Origin: Warburgia ugandensis | Taxonomy: Eukaryota; Streptophyta; Magnoliopsida; Canellales; Canellaceae | DNA: 64,000 bases | Assembly: GCA_035236585.1 (NCBI GenBank) | Contig: CP141126.1 | Span: forward strand, 6,709,001 to 6,773,000 | Reading direction: 5' to 3' | In this document: in pieces, positions 48,860 through 59,749 of the stretch | How the letters are laid out: the number at the start of each line of letters is the position of its first letter | Position numbering within the stretch: the stretch's first letter is position 1 | Notes under the pieces: generated by a model | Databases searched by the model: none | Told to the model about the DNA's origin: nothing | The model's input: only the letters and a program-made list of their open reading frames with translations | Translations under genes and position numbers: made by a program

Positions 48860-49538
48860 CCACCTTAGCTTCTATACGTGAATTTTCTGGATAGAAATGC
48901 ACCTTAAGGTCTTCTTTAAATTCGCTCCAAGTGTAGATAGTTAACGTACCTCTTTCAATTTCCATGCTTCTCCTTCGCCACCATAAGAGAGCATTGTCCG
49001 TGAGGTAGAGTGAGGCAGTAGCTATCTTTTGCTCATCCTCCTCCATTTGTAAGTGACGAAAGTACCTCTCAACGTTCCAAAGGAATGTGTCGATCTCCTT
49101 TGCATCCCGTGTCCCACCATAGCTTTTTGGCTTTGGGACGTCAATCTTAAGGACCTCACGAACTGCGTGAGTCCTACTAGCCACAGTTGCTTTGCACAAG
49201 GATACATCCTCCCGCATCACCCTCATCTCATCACGGAGTGTAACTAACTCCACGAACAGCTTATCCAACTGGGTCTGGAACCCCACTTGACTTGCATCCC
49301 TCATGGAGTTCCAACCGCTCTCCAACTCTCCCTTAAGCTCTTCCCCCATAGCTTTAAGGGACCCAAACGTTGGGTGCTCTACCTCAAGCCGAGTGGAGAT
49401 ATCTGCAATGGCAAACTCCATCTTCACAAGCCTGGATTCTAAAGAAGAGACTAAGTCCTTGGACTTACCTCTCTTGTTGTTCCTCTGGGCATCTTCACTA
49501 ACAAGCTCCACGTTTGACACATGAGAACCATCCGCCAT
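48783..49538 (-). CDS. Gag N-terminal part of the LTR element
   Basis: A 251-codon frame beginning MADGSHVSNVELVSEDAQ. It has a coiled-coil-like stretch (LESRLVKMEFAIADISTRLE) and the plant gypsy-type gag core (DVPKPKSYGGTRDAKEIDTF, FLWNVERYFRHL, ALLWWRRR, FKEDLKVHFYPEN). After YPENSRIEAK the homologous continuation (RHTGTIQNYISEYSNLLFE) is in another frame, so a small deletion or insertion near 48860 breaks the gag-protease polyprotein. The last roughly 25 residues here are out-of-frame read-through. Confidence 0.85.
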   Translation of the reverse strand: MADGSHVSNVELVSEDAQRNNKRGKSKDLVSSLESRLVKMEFAIADISTRLEVEHPTFGSLKAMGEELKGELESGWNSMRDASQVGFQTQLDKLFVELVTLRDEMRVMREDVSLCKATVASRTHAVREVLKIDVPKPKSYGGTRDAKEIDTFLWNVERYFRHLQMEEDEQKIATASLYLTDNALLWWRRRSMEIERGTLTIYTWSEFKEDLKVHFYPENSRIEAKVVEAYGDYSKLYFGVFKPFVRDPRHV

Positions 49539-49587
49539 CTTCTCCTAGCCAGGACATGAACTGTCACTCCTAACTTGTCAAACCTTC

Positions 49588-49599
49588 GCTCTGATACCA
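49588..49599 (-). other. Primer-binding site of the gag-protease element
   Basis: The minus strand reads TGGTATCAGAGC, complementary to the 3' end of initiator methionine tRNA, two bases inside the 5' LTR. Confidence 0.92.
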
Positions 49600-49601
49600 A
49601 C

Positions 49602-50225
49602 TGTCACGGGCTGAGATTTTCAGACACCCGTGCGGTACTTAGATTAGATTCTCACCCTGAACCAACTAAGTAAGCCTAACTTAAGCTCAAAGGAGAAGAA
49701 CAACTAAAAGGGAACTTTGAAGGAACTTGTAGCTTTATTACTTGAAGATGCTTACAACTGGATCCCTCCTGGATCACTCCTACACACTTGGATGGCTCAC
49801 TCTTTGAATCACTGGATCCTTAGATGCCTTACAAGTGAGGAAGCAACCCTATTTATAGGTGCTTGCCTCCCTCCACCTCCTCAATGGATGGTGGGGATGA
49901 TTACAAATGTTAGCTATCCAACGGTGGAGACTACTCTAGAATCCTCTATCTAGAAGTCTCTACATAAGCCCTTGGTTCCTCCACACTCAAGAAGCTCCTA
50001 GACCATTCTAGAGTCTAGAAGTGTTGGGGTCTTTCTAGAATATGGATCCTTTGAATGGATCCAAGTCCTCCATGCTGAACCTGTGAGTTAAGCAGGCCTC
50101 CACGTAGAACTCCACGGGTCTTCGATAGCAAGCCTAAGTCCTTCAGGCTAGGTCCACACCCTAAGTGAGCCTTCCTAAGAGGCTGTAGACCTTGGTCACC
50201 GACTTTACAACGTAAGTCCGTGACA
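49602..50225 (-). repeat. 5' LTR of the gag-protease element
   Basis: 624 bases; the minus strand starts TGTCACGGACTTACG and ends AGCCCGTGACA, followed after two bases by the primer site. It keeps the perfect inverted ends TGTCACGG..CCGTGACA. Confidence 0.92.
49850..49857 (-). promoter_or_regulatory. TATA box in the 5' LTR
   Basis: The minus strand reads TATAAATA within CACCTATAAATAGGG, about 370 bases into the LTR. It is conserved in the 3' LTR and in the related solo LTR, as expected for the element promoter. Confidence 0.65.
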
Positions 50226-50885
50226 CTTTACTCTCTATCTTTCTACTTTCCCTTCAATCTTTTTCACATTCTATTTTACCCAGTTAAAAGATTCAATCCA
50301 TGTCTCACCACCAACTCCATAGCCACACTAAAACCAGAGGCCCCTATGTTCTGAGAACCCATTACATCCTTTTAGTCAGACCTATCACCCAACTTCCAGA
50401 AAGAAGCAACCCCATTGTGTTAAGGAAGAACAAGGTTCAAGCTCAAAAGAGATGGCATTGATAAGATTTGATACAAAGGAATCATGCTTTGCTGCCCCAA
50501 GTCTAATATTCCAACCAAATCTAACTTCTTAACCTATTTCATTATCATATATAGAGATGGCTAAGTCTAGGTTATGACATCAACAAAGGAGAAAATTCTA
50601 GCCAATCTAAAGGCAACAGCATGGAGGCTTTACAAGTATTAAAACCCAATTCCAATTCCATACTTAAACATTCATAAACACATCTAAGTGTAGGAAATGT
50701 AAGAGCTAGAAATAAGCCATTTCCATTCCAGATGGATCGCAATCTGTAGGAACAGAAATACCCCAAGTAAGTCTCTGATACTGACGCACCCATAGTCCAA
50801 TACATCTACATTCTAAAGAGAAATTACTTTAATCAAATAAACAAAGATCCATTACATAAGATAACTATGACCCCAACAAAATCTA
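50226..50885. other. Region downstream of the RALF gene
   Basis: It probably contains the 3' untranslated sequence of the RALF gene near 50800-50885. No other gene is recognised. Confidence 0.4.
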
Positions 50886-51248
50886 TCAATAATCCCTCCT
50901 GCACCTTGTAATGGCAGAGCAACCACGCCTGTAAGGATGAACAGGGCCTCTAGCTCTGTAACAGTTGTGGGTGTAGTAAGATCTTCCAGAGCGAGGTGGG
51001 CAAGGGACCCTGTTAGCAGAAAGAGCTCCATAGGAGATATAATAGCGCTTGGCATGCCAGTAAAGAGATCTTCTAGCCAAATCGCCCTCATCTCCAAACT
51101 CGAAAATTGGCTCAGTTGAGCCCCATTCAAGAGCATCAGTCATAATTTGGAAGTTGGTTTCATCAATCTGACAGTCTGCAACATGGGTGTAGATCATGGA
51201 GACGAGAATGAAACAAAAAGTGAACTTGAAGAGGGCAGAGGAAGCCAT
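50886..51248 (-). CDS. RALF34: RALF34-like secreted peptide precursor
   Basis: Intronless, 120 residues. Seen: a signal peptide (about 1-26), an acidic pro-region, the dibasic site ARRSL (residues 58-62) that site-1 proteases cut in RALF precursors, then a mature peptide with YISYGAL (70-76; YISY is the receptor-contact motif), four cysteines at 83, 96, 110 and 116 that form two disulfides in the family, and the RGCSAITRCRR end. The middle (CPPRSGRSYYTHNC, RARGPVHPY) is the signature I associate with RALF34. In Arabidopsis RALF34 signals through THESEUS1-type CrRLK1L receptors and acts in lateral root initiation and ovular/pollen tube control. The protein ends RRDY instead of the usual RR. 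The start ATG is the only one before the signal peptide. Confidence 0.93.
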   Translation of the reverse strand: MASSALFKFTFCFILVSMIYTHVADCQIDETNFQIMTDALEWGSTEPIFEFGDEGDLARRSLYWHAKRYYISYGALSANRVPCPPRSGRSYYTHNCYRARGPVHPYRRGCSAITRCRRDY

Positions 51249-51889
51249 CGAAATGGATTCCAGTGAGAGAAACTGAGAGAGAATGTGGTCTTTTTTCCTA
51301 GTGGGATGATAGGAGAGTTCGAAAGAGGGGGCAGAGTCGGAAGACGGGAACTCACAAGCACATGGAAGGTTTTGTTTGCCGATTGGCTTACAGCTGTACC
51401 GACCTTACCATAACGCGGTTTGGGTTACTGTGAGCCGCTGCGGGATAATAAAAGCCAAAGTTTGAGTAGGATGACAGGAGAGTTTGATGCGCCTTAGGTT
51501 TAAGTGGCTTATCCTACACATCCTTTCGAAGTAAAAAGAAGGCAAATGAAATGGCTTGGTTGGGACACAAATAGTCGCGGATTTATTCTTGAAAGGACAA
51601 GATCCAGTGGACGAATTGGGACTGTGGCCTTGTGGGTGAAAAGTACAAGATTTACACTGGGCCAAGTATTTGAGGGATCAAAGATCTGAACCATATATCT
51701 CGAAAGCAACTGTTGGATGACTCTAGATTTGTTGTTTAGAATGGGCAAAATGGACGGGTTAGAAAAGTTCAAAAGTGAGGAAACGAACATCTTAAGATGG
51801 AAATCCGAGGTTAGCCGTTGGAATCACCTGATGCATGAATATTTGGGTCCAGCTCACATCAGCAAATCACATGTTCTTAGGTGGATGAA
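51249..51889. other. Upstream region of the RALF gene
   Basis: The first roughly 50 bases upstream on the minus strand are CT-rich (CTCTCTCAGTTTCTCTC), fitting a 5' leader. No clear TATA box and no other gene are seen. Confidence 0.4.
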
Positions 51890-53290
51890 GAATTGATAGA
51901 TATAAATCTTATCTGCATCGTCTTGCTCCTTGATTATCTTCTATTAAATGTCATGTCTTCATTTAATTCTAAAGTTTTTAAAACTTTTTTCACTACTTCT
52001 ATCCACATTCTTTTGGGCCTTTCCTTTTTCCTTTTAGAACCTTCGACTTGGATCATCTCACTCCTTCTACCCGATGTTGTTTTTTGTCTCCATTGGACAC
52101 ATTCAAATTATCTAAGTCTAATCTATCTCATATTATTAACTTATTAGTGTTAATCTAATATTTTTATTTCTAATTCTATCATTTCTTATCTAATTATTCA
52201 TCCACCTCAACCTCAGCATTTTGGCAACGCTCATCTTATGTACATATTGTTCATTAATTACCCAACACTCTTATCCATAGAGCATGGCTGGCCTTACAAC
52301 TACCTTGTAGAATTTTTCTTTCAGTTTGATTGGTACCCCAATTATACAAAACTCCATAGGTACATTTTCATTTCTTTCAACCCTCTTAGATTCTTTGGGT
52401 GATCTCCCTCTCAATCTCTCGGCTCTCATGAATTATCAATCTCAAGTATCAAAAGTGTTTTTTCAAGAGGACTTCTTGGTTATCAATCTTTACTGATTTT
52501 CCAGTCCTACTCTTCTAGCCAAAATTGCATTTCATATGCTCTATGTTAGTTCAACTATTTTTAATTTTTTATATTATAATACATCTCTCCACAACTTAAA
52601 CTTTGTATTTATGCTATCCTCTGTCTTATCAATCAAACATATATCACCTAAAAATAACATGCATATGGAATATCATCGTGCAGATGTTTTGCTAGTCGAT
52701 CCTTTGTGCGAGTCCTACAACAAGAGGAAAATTATTGGTTAATCTCACTAGTGGCCATAACAGTTGTTACCGTTTCCTTGTACATGTCCTTAATTATGTT
52801 TACATACCCTCATAAAACTCTTTTCCCACCCATTGCCCACCATATTAACTCTCTATGAATAATATCATAAAGGTTTTTTAAATCAATAAAGATTAGGCGG
52901 AGGCCTTTCTTCATCTCCTTATATTTATCCATCAATTGTCTAAGTTGGAAAATAGCTTACACAGTAGACCTCCCAAGCATGAAACTTGGCCTCTTCTCTA
53001 TCATTATTTCAAAATTCGTACAATAGATTTCTTCCTCCATTCATCCGACATTTTCATTGATTTTATAATTTTGTTAAACAACTTTGTCAACTAAATTACT
53101 TTAGTATCTCTCATATACTTCCAAACCTCGGTCGGTATACCATCAAGCCCCTAGGCCTTTCATGATTTCATCTTTTTCATGGCATATTTTACTTAAGGCA
53201 TTCTAATCCTTCGATCATATATATAATGTCTAACGTTATTTCGGTTTATGATGCTTTCAATCCCTATATTCTTAGGGTAGTTGCCATTTT
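51890..53290 (-). mobile_element. RTE-type LINE fragment with reverse transcriptase remnants
   Basis: The minus strand shows, with stops, GLDGIPTEVWKYMRD, KLFNKIIKSMKMSDEWRKK, LIFIDLKNLYDIIHRELIWW (equivalent to the FIDLEKAYDRVPRE motif), a decayed catalytic box with LIDKTEDSINTKFKLWRDVL, and a 3' end similar to the fragment at 37842-38199. The 5' part with the endonuclease is absent. Confidence 0.82.
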
Positions 53291-55187
53291 TTCTTTTTAA
53301 TTGTAAAAAAACTTATAAAACCATATAACACTAGCTTGGATGCGTTGGAATTCATAGATATGTAAATTTCAACGCTTTTTATAGAGAATGATTCTATCCA
53401 AAAAGTTATTTTTCTAAAGGGTGAGGAAAACTCTATTTTTTAAACTCTCTTTCTCTCTCTCAATTATGTTCTTGTATCATTTTTATTTCAAACCCTAGGT
53501 ATTAAAAATATATTATTAACATTTGTATACTATTATTTGGGTAATAGTAGCACTTGATTATTATTATAATTAATTATTACTTGATATATACATATTAATA
53601 TTACTAGTACTTAATTAAAAATATTATCTTATTATTATGAATTACTTCTCTTACTTCATAAATTAATAGACTCTAATACACCTTTTATTTAATTTATATG
53701 TAATAGATTGTTAGATAACTAATTGGTATACATTTATAGATACTTGGGTAACTTTATAATTAAGATAAATTTAAATCATATCTTATTTAAGCAATTTATT
53801 TAATTGATATACTCTCTAATTTATTGTCAGCAATAATTAATTAAGTAAATTTAGTTTATATAATATAAATCTTTATTATATATTTAAACTACTATATGTT
53901 GATAAAAAAATATTTTATGTTTTTATTTTACAATATCAAGTCAACAACATTGGCCAGTCAATGTGCCACTGGATGCCTCTTATCCCTGTACCATTTTTTT
54001 TTTATGTTTGTGATCATTTATGCAATGGGTGGATGAACCCTTTCATATATCTTAAAGGTTTGTAGTAGATTGGATATGTTGTTTTCTAGGAGGTCTAAAT
54101 GTTCATTGAGAAGGGTTCATCACTCCTTTCAAGTATAAAGGCAAAAATGACAAAATATAAAGGCATTTTTGTAATAAAAAAAAACAAAAAAAAAGTTTGT
54201 AAAATGAAAATCCGGCCAAAAAAGAAAGAAATGCAACGCATTAATTAGACGTATTTATTTCCGTTTTAATCGGAGCCGGATTTGGGCTCTTACCACATCG
54301 GACCTTTACAATTATCCAAGAAATTTGGCCAGCCATTGACAGCCGTAGGATCAAGCACGAGCAACTCCGAAATTCCTAGTATTCTACAATCAAATCATAA
54401 AACCTATGTCTTACACAACGGGGCATCATTATTTTGAAGAAGGTTGAGAAACAAGCCAAATTGTTCACCGTAGAAAGAAGCCCGCCACTAAGTCTGGCTC
54501 ATCCAACCCATTCATCAACGAACGATCTCAAATACTTGCAATCAAAGCCTAGCTTGAAAAAAAAAAGGGATAATATCTTACAGGGAGAGAACCAAACCCA
54601 AAAGTTTCGTCGTTTTTAGGCATAGATCATGTGAAGATAGATCCCGGATGCCAGGACTATTGAGTAAATGATGCAAGACTGGTCCCATGTCATTAATGGA
54701 CTATACCTGACCAAGATGTGTATATTTGTTCATCCTTCTTTAGGGCCGTCAACGAGGACCGGATTAACCCACACCTCGGTCCATTTTGTTGGAGCAAATG
54801 GTCCTGTACCCGTCTTTTGACAATGAAACCAAATTAATTTTGGAGTAGTTCCTATTCTATACCACACATTCCTCGTGTTGAATCGAATCAAATAATTTGG
54901 TCCTGGTCTTTCTGTTGAAATCAATGGTCTGGTTTTGGCCCTTTGATAATGGAGCCGAATTAATTCTTAAAAGTGGCCAATTCTACGCCACAACAATCGA
55001 ACCTGAATTCAACCAAAAATTAGGCTATTATACTCTTAGTTTTATAAATTTAGTATTTCATTAACCAAGGATAAATTAATCATCTTAGCTTGAGTTTTAC
55101 AAGACTAAATATAACTTGAATTTATTATATTGCCCATAAATAAATATGGTAAATTAGACAACTGATTTTCTTCCAAAAATACAGAAT
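53291..55187. other. AT-rich gene-free region
   Basis: No gene. 53290-53940 is extremely AT-rich (TTATTATAATTAATTATTAC-like). A TTGGTCC/GGTTCC-type repetitive motif occurs at about 54730-55000 and again at about 56930-57070, suggesting a shared but unidentified repeat. Confidence 0.4.
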
Positions 55188-55198
55188 CCTCGTATTGT

Positions 55199-55390
55199 AG
55201 TAAAAAGGCCAGCCCCGGTGTACAAAGCTTCCGCCCATGCGGGGTCTGGTGAAGGAGCAGACCACAAGGGCCTATAGTAGGCAGCCTTATCTTTGTATTT
55301 TTGTAAGAGGTTGTTTCCATACCTTGAACTTATGACCTGAAGGTCACACAACGACAACTTTTACCGTTGCGCCAAAGCTCCCCTTCTAAC
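55199..55390 (-). mobile_element. Au-type SINE, complete, with target duplication
   Basis: 192 bases on the minus strand: head GAGCTTTGGCGCAACGGTAA (box A), box B-like GGTCATAAGTTCAAGG, body AGGCTGCCTACTATAGGCCC, CTTGTGGTCTGCTCC and GGGGCTGGCCTTTTTA at the end. Flanking 11-base repeats 55188-55198 and 55391-55401 (CCTCRTATTGT, one mismatch) mark the insertion. This is the best complete copy in the window and the reference for the others. Confidence 0.92.
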
Positions 55391-55689
55391 CCTCATATTG
55401 TGACAGGATGCTTATATCGCAATAGTCTCTTTCTCTCTCTAGATCTTGAAGAAGAAGTGAATAGGAGTTCAACTTGAAGAATGAGAAAAATTCAGCAAGG
55501 TCAGTGTAGATAATTGTACTGTGAATGACCACATGAGGATCCTATTTAAAGAGAAATTATCTCAGCATCTTATACTTGAAGGAAAGTATGTCCAATTTTG
55601 GTGTTCTATGCATATACTTGATTTGATACTAAAATATGGTCTAAAAGATATCTACACAATGATAATTTAAGTCCCAAAGAGTGTGTACC

Positions 55690-56524
55690 TACAAAGTTAA
55701 CAAAACATCTACGCGAGGAGATTGCATGGTACATGCTATTTGCAGATAATATAGTCTTACTTGATGAGATAGGAGAGGGCATCAATACAAAGCTAGAGTT
55801 ATTGAGAGAAGCATTAGAATATAAAGAATTTAAAATCAGCCAAACTAAGACACAATTTATAGAATGCAATTTTAGCAAGCAGAGGAGTAGGAGTGGAACA
55901 CCAGCTAAGATTGATAAGCAAAAAGTCTCCGTAAAAGACCACTTTTTGGTAATGATTCATGAAAGTTTTATTGATAAGAAGTTACCTAGAGAATCCAAGT
56001 GGAGAATCCAAGTGGGTTGGAACAAATGGAGATGTGCATTTGGAGTTTTGTGTGATCGGCTAGTGCCACTCAAACTATAAGGGAAATTCTATAGGACGAC
56101 TATAAAGCCAGCAATGCTCTATGGATTAGAGTGTTGGGCAGTTTAAGAACATCATGTTCGTATGATGAATGTTGCAAAAATGAGGATGTTGAGCAAGATA
56201 AGAAATGATAGAATTAGAAATGAAAATATTATAGCAAACTTAAGAGTAGTACAAATAGGTAATAAGATAAGAGAGATTAGATTTATATGATTTGGACATA
56301 TCCAAAGGAGATCGGAAACTGCACCAGTTGGAATGAGTGAGGCAATATGAGTATAAGGTTCTAAAAGGACAAGGGGAAGGCCCAAAAGAACATGGATTGA
56401 AGTAGTGAGAAAATATTTAAAAACTTTGAGACTAAATGAAGCCTGATACTTAATAGAGAGGAATGGAGGAATAAGATTCACGTGGTGTACCCCTAATTGG
56501 GATAAGGTCTTGATGATGATGATG
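55690..56524 (+). mobile_element. RTE-type LINE 3' fragment with (GAT)n tail
   Basis: Encodes the end of the RTE reverse transcriptase: WYMLFADNIVLLDEIGEG (the catalytic FADD box reads FADN), NTKLELLREALEYKEFKIS, KTQFIECNF, and after frameshifts ALECWAV-like and RMRMLSKIRNDRIRNENI-like text. It ends CCCTAATTGGGATAAGGTCT followed by GATGATGATG. The lost second catalytic Asp and frameshifts show that it is dead. Confidence 0.85.
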
Positions 56525-56630
56525 ATTCTCTTATATGACATCTTGTGTCTTGTGTCTTGATATTGATGATGATGATGATGATGATTCTCTTATATGACAT
56601 CTTGTAACCTTTATATGACATTTTGTAACC
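56509..56630 (+). repeat. Tandem duplication of the LINE tail and flank
   Basis: A 60-base unit comprising the (GAT)n tail plus TTCTCTTATATGACATCTTG occurs twice (flank copies at 56525 and 56585), and a partial third copy (TTTATATGACATTTTGTAAC) follows at 56610. Probably slippage or a local duplication after insertion. Confidence 0.75.
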
Positions 56631-58050
56631 TCAATTTAGAACCTCCTTGAAATGAAAAATCATCTCAATGTTGAACAACAAAACATAATAGACGTTCTCG
56701 CATTAGATCTCGACCAAACTTTGTGATCCGAATGTTTTACTCTCCCAACACCTACTGCAATGGCGTAATAAGGAGTCTCTCACAGAGGTGACCAGAGTTC
56801 GAGGTTGTGCAGGGGTGTGTATGAACACATCTACCATTCAAAAAAGGGGGCGGGGGGGAAATCCACCTACCTTGATGTGGCTTGGATACTTGAATTATTT
56901 GAAGTAACAGGACCAATAAGAAATGAGAATCAAACGAGAGCCGATTAGTTTGGTTCTAGTCCTTAAAGTTGGAAATGAACTTCGTTTAGTTAGTTTTGGT
57001 CCTGCCAAAATCAAAACGGTCCGGTTCCAATTCTGTGTAGAATCAGACCAGAACTGGACCACTGATCGCCCTGTCCTTCTTAATTTATGAGATGACAGCC
57101 ACATCGTTTTTCACTTATGGGAGTAGAAAGAAGAGGTAAGTTAAGTTCGGCGGAGCCAACCATTCCAATTGGTAAGGAAACTGAACGAGGACATAGTAAT
57201 GTCTGCACGTCAGGTATAAATTGTCAACTACCAGCTAGTAGAAACTGTTAATAAGTTAGATGAAGAGAGATACGGCCACCCAGTTTCAATCTGGTTAAAT
57301 CAAGCTCCTAGAAATGCATCCAGAAATCCAATTTTTGGCAGGTCACATAGGGTAAACAAAATGTCCACCCTGCTAAAAACTTCTATTTATTTTGGAACCA
57401 ATAAGCATCTCTTTTAGCAGTTTCCTTCTGTGAAACTGAAGTACCGGGTTCAGTACTGCTTGTACATCTGTTTCATCTAAAATAGAAATTTGATGGCTTT
57501 ATATATCACATAAACTGATATTACAAATGCTGGAACTCTTCAAAGAATATACAGCAGTAACATATCTGGTAACCAGACCAAATGCTATTGTGCCTTCAGC
57601 TCAATGGACCAGTTTATATCTCCGAGTATCCATTCATATGCAATCGCCTGCACTTTAATCATTCGAAGTGGACAATGGAACCAAAAAAGAAACACAGGTA
57701 TGGTTTCATATCACATTGTGTCTTTTCTTTTGAATGGTAACATTCATATTACATTTCAGCCAGCAGATACAAGTCAGTTCAAGCAGCTTCTGTTATTAAC
57801 GAATGAAAAGAAAGAATTACATGCTGATCAACTCAGCATTCAAATTGCAATTTACAACAAAATGGAGTTTTCAAGCGTACAGGTTGTATTATGTACAATC
57901 ACTACGAGATCCCGTTTTGCATTCTGTGTCTAGCTGCTCTTGCAAATCAATCAGCTTACCCATTATAGACTGTATCCAAATTTTCAGACACCAGATTGGT
58001 GATGTTATATGTAATTGAATATGATAGACTTAAATCTGAATGTCAGTTCT
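56631..58050. other. Gene-free region downstream of the thioredoxin gene
   Basis: It includes the tRNA-headed repeat at about 56765-56830 and the GGTTCC-type motif near 57000-57070. The final part should hold the thioredoxin 3' untranslated region. No other gene is seen. Confidence 0.4.
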
Positions 58051-58370
58051 CTAGGCTGCCAGGCTCCGTTCAATAGCTTTTGCATAGACAGACTTTGGCA
58101 TAGTACCAGTTATTGATTCTCGTTTCTCCCCATTCTTAAACAGCAGGATTGTTGGGATTTTCGTAATGCCATAATCAGAAGCAACTTGCGGGTCCTTGTC
58201 TGTATTGAGCTTAAAACACATAATTTTCCCTGCATACTCCTCTGTGATTTCATCAATCACGGGGTGGACCATCTTGCAAGGTCCGCACCAAGAAGCCCAG
58301 AATTCCACTAGAACAGGAACTTCACTGTTCAGAATTGATTCTTTCCAGGAGGATCTAGTAACTGCTGGAG
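58051..58370 (-). CDS. TRXM3: Plastid thioredoxin m3-type, exon 2 (catalytic domain)
   Basis: Encodes almost the whole thioredoxin fold: [19 protein letters not shown], the redox site WASWCGPCK (Cys100 and Cys103 in the joined protein), the cis-Pro loop TKIPTILLF, and [18 protein letters not shown] up to IERSLAA and the stop. The exon begins after a TACTTGCAG acceptor in phase 1, so the N-terminus must come from another exon. WASWCGPC instead of WAPWCGPC and ESI.GTMPK point to Arabidopsis TRX-m3 (GAT1), a plastid thioredoxin linked to callose and plasmodesmal transport. The function here, disulfide reduction of plastid targets, is inferred from the family. Confidence 0.93.
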
Positions 58371-58732
58371 CTGCAAGTAGCAAAATATGATTTAGAGGAG
58401 TTTACTTGTAGCAAACTAAATTTTTTTGTCAAAATATGAAACTACAAAATGGTTACCGCAGACTAAATGGGCTGCAGTTCTCCATGCTTATACTTCTAAT
58501 TTATTCATAGAGAGGAAAACCAAGATTCCTGTACAGTCATTTATTCTTCCACTTTCCTGTTGATAATCTGCATTTACTCATGTCCAACTTTAGTTTACTC
58601 TTAAGGCAAGATGGCAAATGCATCCCTCTATTAATCTGAAGAGCACTCTCCTTGACACAATGAATGGGATGATGTCTAACACAGAAAGGAGAATTGGGCC
58701 TGTGATATACGTGCCCCATGATTTCTCTCATG

Positions 58733-59080
58733 AGCCCCTTTCTAAATGACATGAACGGCTGTTAAGTCCAGGTGAACCCAGATTTTTGAAGATCAGAACC
58801 ATTCACAACCTTGCTTTTGACTTAGATGAGCCTTGGTCCGAGAGTCTCATCCATTGAATGGTATTAGCCACTGTTTTCAAGGGTTGTAAAACCGGATGAT
58901 CAAATGTTGTACCATCCATTTACAACCAAAAGAATCAGCTGCTAAAACCATCCAATGGATGAAAATTTCGAACCATGGCCTATGTAAGTCAAGAGCAAGA
59001 TTTTGACCGGTTTGGATGTTCAAAAATCTGAGTTCACCTGGACTTAATAACCATTCATGCCATTTAGTAAGGGACCATAA
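58733..59080. repeat. Long inverted repeat (fold-back MITE) in the thioredoxin intron
   Basis: The left half (58733-58888) is mirrored by the right half (about 58919-59080). The outer 50 bases pair with about five mismatches (TTAAGTCCAGGTGAAC against its complement near 59028-59046), and the inner arms still match over CTTGACTTA, TCATCCATTG and GGTTGTAAA. About 155-base arms surround a loop of about 30 bases. No open frame. As transcribed intron RNA it would fold into a long hairpin. Confidence 0.85.
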
Positions 59081-59749
59081 GGGAAAACAAAGGGTGCATA
59101 TTGATGTTCTCTATTACGTGCAAAACTAAATAATGACTGTGTTGCTGGACTGTATACTGCAATGTGGAGAGTACAGCAAAACTAAAATAATGACTATGTT
59201 GCTGGACTTCCAATAAATAAGCTCAGCAGGGTCAATTGAGCAGAACCCATCTTATACTAAGAACGCATACATTCTATACCCCATACATTAAAACAGCATA
59301 TCAGGCATATCCAATCTGAACATTGCAGTCTCGTAATTAGCACCAGCATACTGTTGACTAAATAGGTGAGTTCCCAACAGGAATGTCAAGGAACCTCATT
59401 GCAGAGGTACCTCCTATTGAATACAAGTATCAGGCAAGGCCAGTCTTGCCATCAACTGACATCCATCACCCGAAATGAAACAATCTCATTACCTAGACGA
59501 GGCATTTAACAACCCATTCTCCTTTATTATGAAACCTGGATGCATTTACAATTGTGCTATGATAATCTTCTCAAGGAACCAAATCTAAAAAATAATCCCA
59601 ATTACTCATCCAGTATACCTGGAAATTATCAAGATTTGAGGGTCCTAGGCTAGTGCTTGGGGATTTCATGGGGTCTACCAAGTAAGCAAATACAAAATTC
59701 TATGTGTAGCTAGTTTTATGGTCGGTTTGCTACGTGCCTTGCAGCCTAT

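Larger units (their letters stand above)
46830..50225 (-). mobile_element. Gag-protease-only LTR retrotransposon (TR-GAG type)
   Basis: Complete structure on the minus strand: 5' LTR 49602-50225, methionine-tRNA primer site 49588-49599, gag and protease frames, polypurine tract GTGGGGGAGAA (47454-47464), 3' LTR 46830-47453. Both LTRs are 624 bases and differ at about 25 positions by eye (about 4%), so insertion is fairly recent. The outer flanks share CTTT (46826-46829 and 50226-50229; ACTTT if a terminal base is shared). The 2.15-kb interior encodes no reverse transcriptase, RNase H or integrase, so mobility would need enzymes from another element. The LTR carries a TATAAATA box. The outer end of the 3' LTR reads TA instead of TG. 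The related solo LTR is at 24649-25179. Confidence 0.9.

Noticed and set aside
58051..58383. Stand-alone 110-residue thioredoxin starting at 58383
   Set aside because: The first five codons read intron sequence across a TACTTGCAG acceptor; the family needs an N-terminal transit peptide, supplied by the exon at 62848-63061.
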